The position numbers were made by a program, and so were the translations under genes. A model generated the notes under the pieces. That model searched no databases and was not told the DNA's origin. It worked only from the letters and a program-made list of their open reading frames with translations. From Brevibacterium sp. JSBI002 (GTDB lineage: Bacteria > Actinomycetota > Actinomycetes > Actinomycetales > Brevibacteriaceae), in NCBI RefSeq assembly GCF_026013965.1, contig NZ_CP110341.1:372001-436000 (forward strand): DNA of 64,000 bases, read 5' to 3'. Positions 47,798-55,673 of this stretch are shown here, one piece after another; the first letter of the stretch is position 1; every line of letters starts with the position of its first letter.

Positions 47798-49564
47798 GTG
47801 GAGAATATGAACACCACACAGGGCGGACCCCGCCGAAAAGAACACTCCATCTCCACCTCGGTGCTGGTCATCGGAACCGGCGGATCGGGTCTGCGGGCCG
47901 CGATCGAGGTCGCCGAAGCCGGCGCCGATGTCCTCGTTGTCGGCAAACGGCCGAAGGAGGACGCGCACACCTCGCTGGCCGCCGGCGGCATCAATGCGGC
48001 CCTGGCGACGATGGACCCGGACGACACCTGGCAGCAGCACGCGGCCGACACGATCAAGGAATCCTATGACCTCGCCAACCCCCGCACCGTCGAAATCGTC
48101 ACCCAGGGAGCAGCCGAAGGCATCGCTGACCTGGAGCGATATGGAATGGACTTTGCGAAGGAGGACGACGGTCGGATCTCTCAGCGCTTCTTCGGCGCCC
48201 ACACCTGGCGTCGCACCGCTTTCGCCGGCGACTACACGGGGTTGGAAATCCAGCGCACCCTCATTCGTCGCGCCGAAGCCTTAGATATTCCGATCCTCGA
48301 CCGCGTCTACATCACGAAGCTGCTCGTCGCCGACGGCCGCATCTTCGGCGCCTTCGGTTTCGACGTCATCGACGGCACCGGCTACCGAATCTACGCCGAC
48401 GCCGTCATCCTCGCCGCCGGCGGACACAACCGGATCTGGCGACGCACTTCCTCACGTCGGGACGAGAACACCGGTGACTCCTTCCGCCTGGCCGTCGAAG
48501 CAGGAGCTCGACTGCGCGATGCCGAGCTCGTCCAGTTCCACCCGTCGGGCATCATCGAACCCGAGAACGCGGCCGGCACTCTGGTCTCCGAGGCGGCCCG
48601 CGGCGAAGGCGGCATCCTGCGCAACGGGCTGGGGGAGCGATTCATGGAACGCTACGACCCGCAGCGCATGGAACTCTCCACCCGCGACCGGGTGGCGCTT
48701 GCCGCCTACACGGAGATTGCCGAGGGGCGCGGCACCGAGAACGGGGGAGTGTGGCTCGACGTGTCCCACCTGCCGCGCGAGACCATCATGAACCGGCTGC
48801 CCCGAGTGTTCCAGACGCTCATGGAGACCCAGATGCTCGACATCACGGCCTCGCCGATCGAGATCGCCCCGACCGCGCACTACTCGATGGGCGGAGTGTG
48901 GGTCGACCCGGTCGATCACAGCACCGACGTCGAAGGATTGTGGGCCATCGGTGAGGCGTCGTCCGGTCTGCACGGGGCGAACCGGTTGGGCGGGAACTCG
49001 CTCATCGAGCTCCTCGTCTTCGGCCGGATCGTCGGGCGGTCCGCCGTTGCGTACTCCGATTCTCTTGAGGCTCAGGTGCGATCGCATGCCGCGGTTGACG
49101 AAGCCCGGGCGGAGATCTCCGATCTGCTGGAGTCCGAGGGCACCCAGAACGTGCGCGCCCTGCAGCGTGAGGTCCGCAACCTCATGACCGAGCACGCCGG
49201 AGTCGTCCGAGACGAGGCCGGTCTGCTCGCCGGGCTGGAGAAGCTCGCCGGCATCGAGGCGCGGATGGCCGACGTAGGCATCCACCCGGACATCGCCGGA
49301 TTCGCCGACCTCTCCCACGCCTTCGATCTGCGGTCCTCGGTGCTCGCGGCCCGGGCGACGCTCGAGTGTGCTTTGGAGCGGCGGGAGACCCGCGGCTGCC
49401 ACAACCGCAGCGACTACCCGGAGCAGGACCCGGACCTGCAGGTCAATTTGGTCTGGTCCCCGTCCACCGGAGTCGGCCGCGAGTCGATCCCTGAAGTTTC
49501 GGCGGATGTCGCGGCACTCATGCACACCGGCGAAATAAGCCAAGAAGGCAAACTAGTCGAATAA
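47798..49564 (+). CDS. FAD-dependent FrdA/SdhA-like flavoprotein
   Basis: A 588-residue flavoprotein of the succinate dehydrogenase/fumarate reductase/aspartate oxidase family. It shows the dinucleotide motif LVIGTGGSGLRAAIEVAEAG, HTSLAAGGINAAL near the FAD-linking His position, the capping-domain site ELVQFHPSGI, and APTAHYSMGGVWVD with LWAIGEASSGLHGANRLGGN. A GTG at 47798 or ATG at 47807 starts the protein. No iron-sulfur or membrane-anchor subunit is adjacent, so it is not a normal SdhABCD complex. A divergent LysR gene suggests induction by a substrate. It could be a dicarboxylate-related dehydrogenase or a 3-oxosteroid/urocanate-like reductase. Confidence 0.88.
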   Translation: MENMNTTQGGPRRKEHSISTSVLVIGTGGSGLRAAIEVAEAGADVLVVGKRPKEDAHTSLAAGGINAALATMDPDDTWQQHAADTIKESYDLANPRTVEIVTQGAAEGIADLERYGMDFAKEDDGRISQRFFGAHTWRRTAFAGDYTGLEIQRTLIRRAEALDIPILDRVYITKLLVADGRIFGAFGFDVIDGTGYRIYADAVILAAGGHNRIWRRTSSRRDENTGDSFRLAVEAGARLRDAELVQFHPSGIIEPENAAGTLVSEAARGEGGILRNGLGERFMERYDPQRMELSTRDRVALAAYTEIAEGRGTENGGVWLDVSHLPRETIMNRLPRVFQTLMETQMLDITASPIEIAPTAHYSMGGVWVDPVDHSTDVEGLWAIGEASSGLHGANRLGGNSLIELLVFGRIVGRSAVAYSDSLEAQVRSHAAVDEARAEISDLLESEGTQNVRALQREVRNLMTEHAGVVRDEAGLLAGLEKLAGIEARMADVGIHPDIAGFADLSHAFDLRSSVLAARATLECALERRETRGCHNRSDYPEQDPDLQVNLVWSPSTGVGRESIPEVSADVAALMHTGEISQEGKLVE

Positions 49565-49627
49565 TTGCTACCTGACGGCGGCCCAGCAACTCGCGCGAGG
49601 TTGCTGGGCCGCCGTCAGGTAGCAATT
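49563..49627. repeat. CTACCTGACGGCGG palindrome, copy B
   Basis: Perfect 28-bp arms (49563-49590 and 49600-49627) surround a 9-nt TCGCGCGAG loop. The left arm overlaps the flavoprotein stop codon. This is the longest stem of the family. Confidence 0.92.
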
Positions 49628-49775
49628 AAGGGGAGGGGCAGCAGTCGGCTGATGGTCCTGCGTCTGGTGGGCCGAGTCGTTGGCGGCGTCTCTCCGTGTG
49701 TCGTATGCTGGCAAGTCAGTCGATGCACCGACGACACCGACATGCAAGTGAGCCACGCGAGCGAAAGGTGAAGAC

Positions 49776-50642
49776 ATGACTGACAGCGACAAATCTGAGG
49801 ACCGGAGCCCGGTGCCCGATCAGGCGGAGGCCAACGCCTTCTTCCCGAGCGCCTACTCGCTCTCCCAGTACACGTCGAGCAGGACCGACTTCGACGGCCC
49901 CGTCACCGAGGAGACATACACGGGCGGGAAGTGGAAGATCCTCACGATCGCCACCGACGAGCGGTACATGCTCATGAGAAACGGCACGTTCTTCTCCACT
50001 GGCAACCATCCCGTCGAGACGCTGCTGCCACTCCACCACATGGCCGAGGCCGGCTATGAGATCGATGTGGCCACCGTCAGCGGCGGACCCGGAAAATTCG
50101 AGTGGTGGGCCTACCCCGGGCAGGACGAGGCCATCGCCTCGGCATGGTCGAGCACCGAGACGAAATTCAAGGCTCCGCTGAGGCTCTCCGACGTCATCGC
50201 GAACGGCCTCGACGACTACGCTGCTATTTTCATCCCGGGCGGTCACGGTGCCATGAACGTCATCCCCTTCGACCGGGATGTGCAGGCCGCCTTGGACTTC
50301 TTCCTGGACAACGACAGGCTGATCATCACCCTCTGTCATGGCCCGGCGGCGTTGCTGGCCGCAGGCCTCGATCGCTCTGAGAACCGCTTTGCCGGCTACC
50401 GTGTCACTGCGTTCCCGGACGCTCTCGACTTCGGGGCGAACCTCGACATCGGCTATCTGCCCGGTAAGATGCCTTGGGCGCTCGGCGAGACGCTGACGAA
50501 GGACGGTATCGAGATCATCAACGATGAGATGACCGGTGCCACCACACGCGACCGCAACCTCCTGACCGGGGACAGTCCGCTCGCAGCGAATCAGCTCGGA
50601 AAAGAGTCTGTGGTCGCGCTTCTGGAGAGTTTCGGCAGCTGA
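49776..50642 (+). CDS. hchA: Hsp31/DJ-1 family protein (glyoxalase III or protein deglycase type)
   Basis: A 288-residue class I glutamine-amidotransferase-like protein matching HchA in length. It has ERYMLMRNGTFFSTGNHPVE, ATVSGGPGKFEWWAYPGQDE, and the nucleophile elbow LCHGPAAL with Cys187. GENE-end TTRDRNLLTGDSPLAANQLG is typical. HchA acts as a chaperone and converts methylglyoxal to lactate. AAAGGTG precedes the ATG. Monocistronic between two palindromes. Confidence 0.92.
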   Translation: MTDSDKSEDRSPVPDQAEANAFFPSAYSLSQYTSSRTDFDGPVTEETYTGGKWKILTIATDERYMLMRNGTFFSTGNHPVETLLPLHHMAEAGYEIDVATVSGGPGKFEWWAYPGQDEAIASAWSSTETKFKAPLRLSDVIANGLDDYAAIFIPGGHGAMNVIPFDRDVQAALDFFLDNDRLIITLCHGPAALLAAGLDRSENRFAGYRVTAFPDALDFGANLDIGYLPGKMPWALGETLTKDGIEIINDEMTGATTRDRNLLTGDSPLAANQLGKESVVALLESFGS

Positions 50643-50679
50643 GTCCTTCGTCGTTCAGCGTCCCGCCAGACGACCTGCA

Positions 50680-50717
50680 CGTCGCTGAATGCGCCCGGCA
50701 CCACACATTCAGCGACG
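50680..50717. repeat. inverted repeat after the Hsp31 gene
   Basis: CGTCGCTGAATG and CATTCAGCGACG are perfect 12-bp arms with a 14-nt loop. Located 37 nt after the stop; probably the terminator, without a clear T-tract. Confidence 0.65.
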
Positions 50718-50818
50718 TCGCGGGGGTTCGGCGGCGGTGGTCGGTGTTGCCAGCATTCTGCCAGCCTGGGCCAGGATAATCGACACCAGCCGCCCACTTG
50801 ATCACTTTCGGAAGGACC

Positions 50819-50935
50819 ATGGACGACTATCGAAGTCCCGGCTGGGACATCTCTCTTCGCACCTCAGAACAATTCAATAACGCGCGCGCAGACGCTCTGC
50901 GAGCGCAGAGCGCGCAGGCAGGTGGTCGCCGTTGA
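50819..50935 (+). CDS. possible 38-residue small protein upstream of the CNNM gene
   Basis: An ATG with GGAAGG 4-5 bases upstream opens a 38-codon frame, MDDYRSPGWDISLRTSEQFN followed by an Ala/Arg-rich end. Its TGA stop overlaps the TTG start of the downstream CNNM gene (TTGA), a coupling arrangement. I do not recognise the peptide; conservation would decide whether it is real. Confidence 0.45.
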   Translation: MDDYRSPGWDISLRTSEQFNNARADALRAQSAQAGGRR

Positions 50936-52332
50936 CCTGGCTGCTCTCGCTGCTCATAGGCCTCCTCGTCGTCCTCCTCATCACGGTGGCCACCGGCTAC
51001 TTCGTGGCGCAGGAATTCGCGTATATGGCCGTCGATCGATCTCGTCTGGCCGCACGTTCGGCCTCCGGTGATCGCGCCGCGGACAGGGCCCTGTCCATCA
51101 CCCGCCGCACCTCCTTCATGCTCTCCGGCGCGCAGCTGGGCATCACCGTCACCGGACTGCTCGTCGGCTACGTCGCCGAACCGCTCATCGGCACAGCCGT
51201 CGGCGAGGCCCTCGGCGGCACCCTGATCCCTGCCGGCACAGGTGTGCTCATCGGCACGGTCCTCGCCCTCCTCGTCTCAACGCTCATCCAGATGCTCTTC
51301 GGTGAGCTGTTCCCGAAGAACCTGGCCATCGCCCGCCCCGAGGCGCTCGCCACGTGGCTCGCCCGGTCGACCGCGATCTACCTCGCCGTGTTCGGCTGGC
51401 TCATCACGATCTTCGACAAAGCCTCGAACGCCCTGCTGCGCGTCCTCGGCATCGAACCGGTCCACGACGTCGACCACTCCGCCACCCGGCGCGACCTCAA
51501 ACACATCGTCGCCGAATCCCGGGAGGGCGGCGAGATCGTCGACGACGATTCGCTCATCCTCGACCGCATCCTCGACTTCCCGCAGCAGAGCGTCGCCCAC
51601 GCCACTGTGCCGCGCTCACGCGTCGACGCCATCGACATCGACACGCCCCTGGACGAGGTGCGCGACCTGATGAGCCGCGGCCACTCCCGCTACCCCGTGC
51701 TCGACGCCGATGATCAGGTGATCGGCACGATCGACCTCCTCGACGTCCTCGCCGAGGCGGGGTCGGGCACCACCGAAAACCTCGCCGAGGCGGCGCCGAG
51801 CGCTGCGGACACCGTCACCGCGACCGGGGTCCGTTCCCTCTTGCGCGACCCGGTCTTCGTCCCGGAATCCCTGCCGCTGCCGGACGCGGTGGCCACCCTC
51901 TTCGAACGGCGGGAGCAGATGGCCTGCGTCGTCGACGAATACGGCGGCTTCGCCGGAATCCTGACGATGGAGGACCTCGGTGAGGAACTCGTCGGTGACA
52001 TCGCCGACGAACACGACCACATCGTCGAAGAACTCATCGAGACCGGCGACGGCACCTGGACAGCACCCGGGGTCATCCCCCTCGACGAGGTGGCCCGCGT
52101 CCTCCAACGCGAACTGCCGACCACCTCGGCGCAGACCTTGTCGGGCCTCGTCATCGAACACCTTCGCGGATTCCCCGAGGTGGGTGACCGGGTGTCGATC
52201 GAACTGCCGATCGATCCCGCCGACCTGAGCGGAAACGACACCCCGGAGACCGAGCATCTCAACATCGACGTCATCGAGGTGGCCACGCATGTGCCCGCGC
52301 GGCTGCGGATCGGAATCGAGGTGGCACGATGA
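50932..52332 (+). CDS. CNNM/CorC-type membrane protein (hemolysin C family)
   Basis: A 466-residue protein with an N-terminal CNNM (DUF21) domain of four membrane segments, a pair of CBS domains (AHATVPRSRVDAIDID to DQVIGTIDLLDVL, and FVPESLPLPDAVATLFERRE), and a C-terminal CorC/HlyC domain (VVDEYGGFAGILTMEDLGEE). Family members transport Mg2+ or act as Na+/Mg2+ exchangers. The TTG start is weak and coupled to the small frame upstream. Its ATGA overlap with the next CNNM gene indicates the two are co-translated. Confidence 0.92.
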   Translation: MTWLLSLLIGLLVVLLITVATGYFVAQEFAYMAVDRSRLAARSASGDRAADRALSITRRTSFMLSGAQLGITVTGLLVGYVAEPLIGTAVGEALGGTLIPAGTGVLIGTVLALLVSTLIQMLFGELFPKNLAIARPEALATWLARSTAIYLAVFGWLITIFDKASNALLRVLGIEPVHDVDHSATRRDLKHIVAESREGGEIVDDDSLILDRILDFPQQSVAHATVPRSRVDAIDIDTPLDEVRDLMSRGHSRYPVLDADDQVIGTIDLLDVLAEAGSGTTENLAEAAPSAADTVTATGVRSLLRDPVFVPESLPLPDAVATLFERREQMACVVDEYGGFAGILTMEDLGEELVGDIADEHDHIVEELIETGDGTWTAPGVIPLDEVARVLQRELPTTSAQTLSGLVIEHLRGFPEVGDRVSIELPIDPADLSGNDTPETEHLNIDVIEVATHVPARLRIGIEVAR

Positions 52333-53350
52333 GCAATCCCTGGGTCATCACAGCGATCACGATCGCCATCATCGGGCTGTCCGCGTTCTTCGTCGCCGTC
52401 GAATTCGCGCTCATCGCCGCCAAACGGCACCGTCTCGAAGACGCGGCCGCGGACAGCCGTTCGGCTCGAGCGCCTTGCGCAGCTCGACCGAGTTGTCGGT
52501 GCTGCTGGCCGGGTCGCAGCTGGGCATCACGGCCTGCACCCTGGCGCTCGGGGCGATCACGAAACCGGCCGTCCACCATTGGATCACCCCGGTCGCCGAG
52601 GCGCTCGGCCTGCCGCTGTGGATCGCCGACATCGTCGGCTTCGTGCTCGCCCTCGTCATCGTCACCTTCCTCCACCTCGTCGTCGGTGAGATGGCGCCGA
52701 AGTCGTGGGCGGTGGCGCATCCGGAACGCTCGGCGATCATGCTCGCATTGCCGATGCGGGCATTCATGCTCCTCACCCGCCCGCTGCTGCATGTGCTCAA
52801 CAACGCTGCGAACGCGTGCCTGCGCCTGGTTCGGGTCGAACCCGTCGACGAGGTCGATCAGGCGCACACGCCCGAGGACCTGAGGCAGCTGCTGCAGCAT
52901 TCGGCGCAGGCGGGAACCTTGGAGAAGGAGTCCTCGGAGGCTCTGCTCGGCGCCCTCGACCTCACCAGGCTCACACTTGACGAGCTCGTGGCTGGTCGCC
53001 CGGAGCCGACAGCCGTCGGTCCGGCAGCGACTGCGGGTGAGGTGCGCGAGGCGTCGCGACGTGACCGTCACCGTCGCATCCTCGTGCGCACCGAGGCTGA
53101 CGGCCCGCTGAGTCATGTGGTGCATGTCAGGGATGTGCTCGGACTTACCGAGGATGCTCCCATCGCCGAGGCGGCCCGTCCCGTCGCCGTCGTGGACGGA
53201 TCGATGACCGTGGTGCGGGCATTCAAAGCGATGCGGGAGGACAGCGTGCAGCTGGCTTTGGTGGAGAGGGCCGACGGCAGCCATGCGGTCGTCACCGTCA
53301 CCGACGTGCTCACCCACCTGCTCACCACCGGTCAGGTGCCCTCCCGATAA
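52329..53350 (+). pseudogene. second CNNM/CBS membrane protein gene with an apparent frameshift
   Basis: The frame from ATG at 52329 (MSNPWVITAITIAIIGLSAF) gives the normal first membrane helix and AAKRHRLEDAAADSRSAR. At about 52470-52472 the reading must lose one base to continue with the expected ALRSSTELSVLLAGSQLGIT, further helices, then CBS domains ending near 53350. Only two bases lie between the CGA and GCC codons where three are needed. The restored protein would be about 340 residues and would pair with the upstream CNNM protein. It is either a genuine one-base deletion or a sequencing error. Confidence 0.8.
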
Positions 53351-53354
53351 TTAC

Positions 53355-53408
53355 TACCTGACGGCGGCCCAGCAACCTCGCGCGAGGTTGCTGGGCCGCC
53401 GTCAGGTA
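53355..53408. repeat. CTACCTGACGGCGG palindrome, copy C
   Basis: A 54-bp perfect palindrome with no loop bases (27-bp arms). It starts 5 bp after the CNNM stop and separates that gene from the GntR promoter. Confidence 0.92.
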
Positions 53409-53424
53409 TGTCTGAGCCAGGACA

Positions 53425-53458
53425 TGATGCATGCATCAATGTATGCATCTGTTATCGT
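53425..53458. promoter_or_regulatory. GntR operator and promoter
   Basis: TGATGCATGCATCA at 53425-53438 is a perfect 14-bp palindrome, followed by ATGTATGCAT, a partial repeat. TATCGT at 53453-53458 lies exactly 6 nt before the GTG at 53465. The palindrome overlaps the expected -35 region, consistent with autorepression. Confidence 0.55.
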
Positions 53459-53464
53459 GGGCCT

Positions 53465-54136
53465 GTGAATGATTTGCTGACACTGCCCTGGCAGCGCATC
53501 GACGACTCCGCTCCGATCGCCGTTCGGATGGCCGCGGCGACCGCCCGGGAGATCATCGAGGGCCGACACGAACCCGGCGACCTCCTGATCGAGTCCGACC
53601 TCGCCGCCGCACACAACGCCAGCCGCACACCAGCGAGAGAGGCGATGCTCCAGCTCGAACGCTGGCGCCTCGTCCGCCTCGTCCCGAAGAAGGGCGCGCT
53701 CGTGACCACCGTGACGGGCAAGGAGCGCCGCGACCTGCTCGCCGTGCGCTCGATGTTCGAGATCGACGCCGTCGAGACACTGTCCGACAGCGGCGACCTC
53801 ACCGCTCTGGCCGCCGATCTGCGCACCCTGCTCGGCGAGCAGAGGAAGGCCCTTGACGCGGGCGATCCACTCGGCTTCGCCAGCGCCGACTACGCCTTCC
53901 ACGCCCGCCTGATCCGCAGCGGCGACAACGCCGTCGTCACCGAGATGCTCACCACCATGGGCCCGCGCCTGGCCCGCCTGACTTTCCAGGTCGCCATCGA
54001 CGCGCCGCACACCCTCGACACGCTCCTGACCGAGCACGAAACTCTCACCGACCGCGCCGAGTCGGGCGACGCAGAAGGCTTCGCCCGACTCGTCCGCGCC
54101 CACATCGAAGGCTCCCACTTCCCGCAGTCCCGCTGA
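53465..54136 (+). CDS. GntR-family regulator with FCD ligand domain
   Basis: A 223-residue GntR/FCD protein. The winged helix is IAVRMAAATAREIIEGRHEP then LAAAHNASRTPAREAMLQLE; the FCD domain follows, with the metal ligands in SADYAFHARLI and VRAHIEGSH. The GTG at 53465 is chosen over upstream ATG at 53408, which lies in the palindrome. It precedes the permease and D-lactate dehydrogenase genes, so lactate is a plausible ligand, as for LldR. That is inferred. Confidence 0.9.
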   Translation: MNDLLTLPWQRIDDSAPIAVRMAAATAREIIEGRHEPGDLLIESDLAAAHNASRTPAREAMLQLERWRLVRLVPKKGALVTTVTGKERRDLLAVRSMFEIDAVETLSDSGDLTALAADLRTLLGEQRKALDAGDPLGFASADYAFHARLIRSGDNAVVTEMLTTMGPRLARLTFQVAIDAPHTLDTLLTEHETLTDRAESGDAEGFARLVRAHIEGSHFPQSR

Positions 54137-54144
54137 GGAGGACC

Positions 54145-55536
54145 ATGACCGCTTACCCCTCGACCTCCACGACCGACGCCGCCGAGGCAGTCCCCACCGG
54201 GGACAGAAATACCTGCGCCGAGGCAGCGCTCACCGGGAACAGGAATACCCGCCCCGAGGCGGCCCCCGCCACGGACGTCGAAACGACGGTTCCGAACCAT
54301 GCCCGGTCCCACCTCGGCGAGGTGGATCCCGATCGAGAGCCAGAACGGCCACGGCGGGCGCGGGCGTGGCTGATGGTGGCCCCGGCGATGTTCCTGCTCG
54401 CATGGGGCGGCAATCATTTCACCCCGCTCGTCCACATGTATGAGGAGGACGGCGGCTACGCCATCTGGCAGGCGAACCTGCTGCTGGGCATGTACGTGGG
54501 CGGACTCATTCCGGGACTGTTGGTCGCCTCGGCGCTGTCGGATCGGCATGGACGCAAACCGGTCCTCATCGCCGGATCTCTCGCCGCGATAGCCGGCAGT
54601 CTCGGGCTCGGGATCGGTTTCGATCAGTTCTGGCTGCTCTGCCTGGGCAGGGTGTTCGCGGGGATCGGCGTCGGGGTGGCGATGTCGGTGGGCACGAGCT
54701 GGATCAAGGAGCTCTCGGCCCCGCCGTTCGATCACCAGGCCGGAATCACCGCTGGTGCCCGGCGTCCTTCACTGACGCTGACTTTGGGGTTTGCCATGGG
54801 CGCGGCGGTCACCGGGTGCCTGGCCCAGTGGGGGCCGGTGCCCGAAGTCGTGCCCTACGCCGTGCACGGAGTGCTCAACCTCGCCGCACTGATCCTGGTG
54901 ATCTTCGCGCCGGAATCGATGCCTCGCGACCAACGGGCAGCAGGCCATTGGTGGCACGGTCTGCGCGTTCCGCTCGTCGCGCATCGGACGTTCCTGCGAC
55001 TGATCGTGCCGGCCGCGCCCTGGGTGTTCGGTGCCGCCGGGGTCGCCTATGCCGTGATGCCGGCGATCGTGCAGGGAGAGCTGGGGGAGTGGACGACGAT
55101 GTATGCCACGGTGCTCACCGTCGTCACGCTCGGAGCCGGTGCGCTGGTGCAGAACATCGTGCCGTGGATCAATCGGCTGACCGGCGGGCGGGCGCTCGTC
55201 GTGGGACTGGCGCTGATGACCGTGGGGATGGGGCTCGGGGCGGTGGCCGCACTTCTGGCGGACCCGATCCTCGCGTTCATCGTGGCGATCGTGCTCGGTG
55301 TCGCCTACGGAATCTGTGTGGTCTCGGGGCTCATCATCGTCCAGGCCATCGCCTCACCGCAGGAGCTCGCCGGCATCACCGGGGTCTACTATTCGCTGGC
55401 GTACTCCGGGTTCCTGCTGCCCACGGTGCTCGCCGCCCTGCTGCCCGTGCTGTCGTACACGGTGTCCTTGGCGGCGGTGGCCATCATCTGCCTAGCCTGC
55501 CTCGCAGCAGTCGCCTTATCCACCAAACACCCCTAA
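54145..55536 (+). CDS. MFS permease
   Basis: A 463-residue, 12-helix permease with ALSDRHGRKPVLIAGSLAAI after helix 2 and RVFAGIGVGVAMSVGTSWIK. It starts 8 nt after the GntR stop, so it is co-transcribed. The first 65 residues are an extra hydrophilic segment with near-repeats TGDRNTCAEAA and TGNRNTRPEAA, encoded by copies of the GCCGAGGC word described as a finding. Its cargo is unknown; the neighbouring lactate dehydrogenase hints at a carboxylate. Confidence 0.88.
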   Translation: MTAYPSTSTTDAAEAVPTGDRNTCAEAALTGNRNTRPEAAPATDVETTVPNHARSHLGEVDPDREPERPRRARAWLMVAPAMFLLAWGGNHFTPLVHMYEEDGGYAIWQANLLLGMYVGGLIPGLLVASALSDRHGRKPVLIAGSLAAIAGSLGLGIGFDQFWLLCLGRVFAGIGVGVAMSVGTSWIKELSAPPFDHQAGITAGARRPSLTLTLGFAMGAAVTGCLAQWGPVPEVVPYAVHGVLNLAALILVIFAPESMPRDQRAAGHWWHGLRVPLVAHRTFLRLIVPAAPWVFGAAGVAYAVMPAIVQGELGEWTTMYATVLTVVTLGAGALVQNIVPWINRLTGGRALVVGLALMTVGMGLGAVAALLADPILAFIVAIVLGVAYGICVVSGLIIVQAIASPQELAGITGVYYSLAYSGFLLPTVLAALLPVLSYTVSLAAVAIICLACLAAVALSTKHP

Positions 55537-55539
55537 TTG

Positions 55540-55595
55540 CTACCTGACGGCGGCCCAGCAACCTGGCGCCAGGTATCTGGGCCGCCGTCGGGTAG
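55540..55595. repeat. CTACCTGACGGCGG palindrome, copy D (diverged)
   Basis: Twenty-eight-base arms with one G-T wobble and two mismatches. The centre reads ACCTGGCGCCAGGT rather than the ACCTCGCGCGAGGT of the other copies; both sides changed together, so pairing is preserved. It starts 4 bp after the permease stop. Confidence 0.88.
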
Positions 55596-55673
55596 TTCTG
55601 AGAGGGGATGCGGAGTGCGAACCCAGACACCTACCATGAGAACAACCGTCGCCTACCGATAGGGATCGACCAT

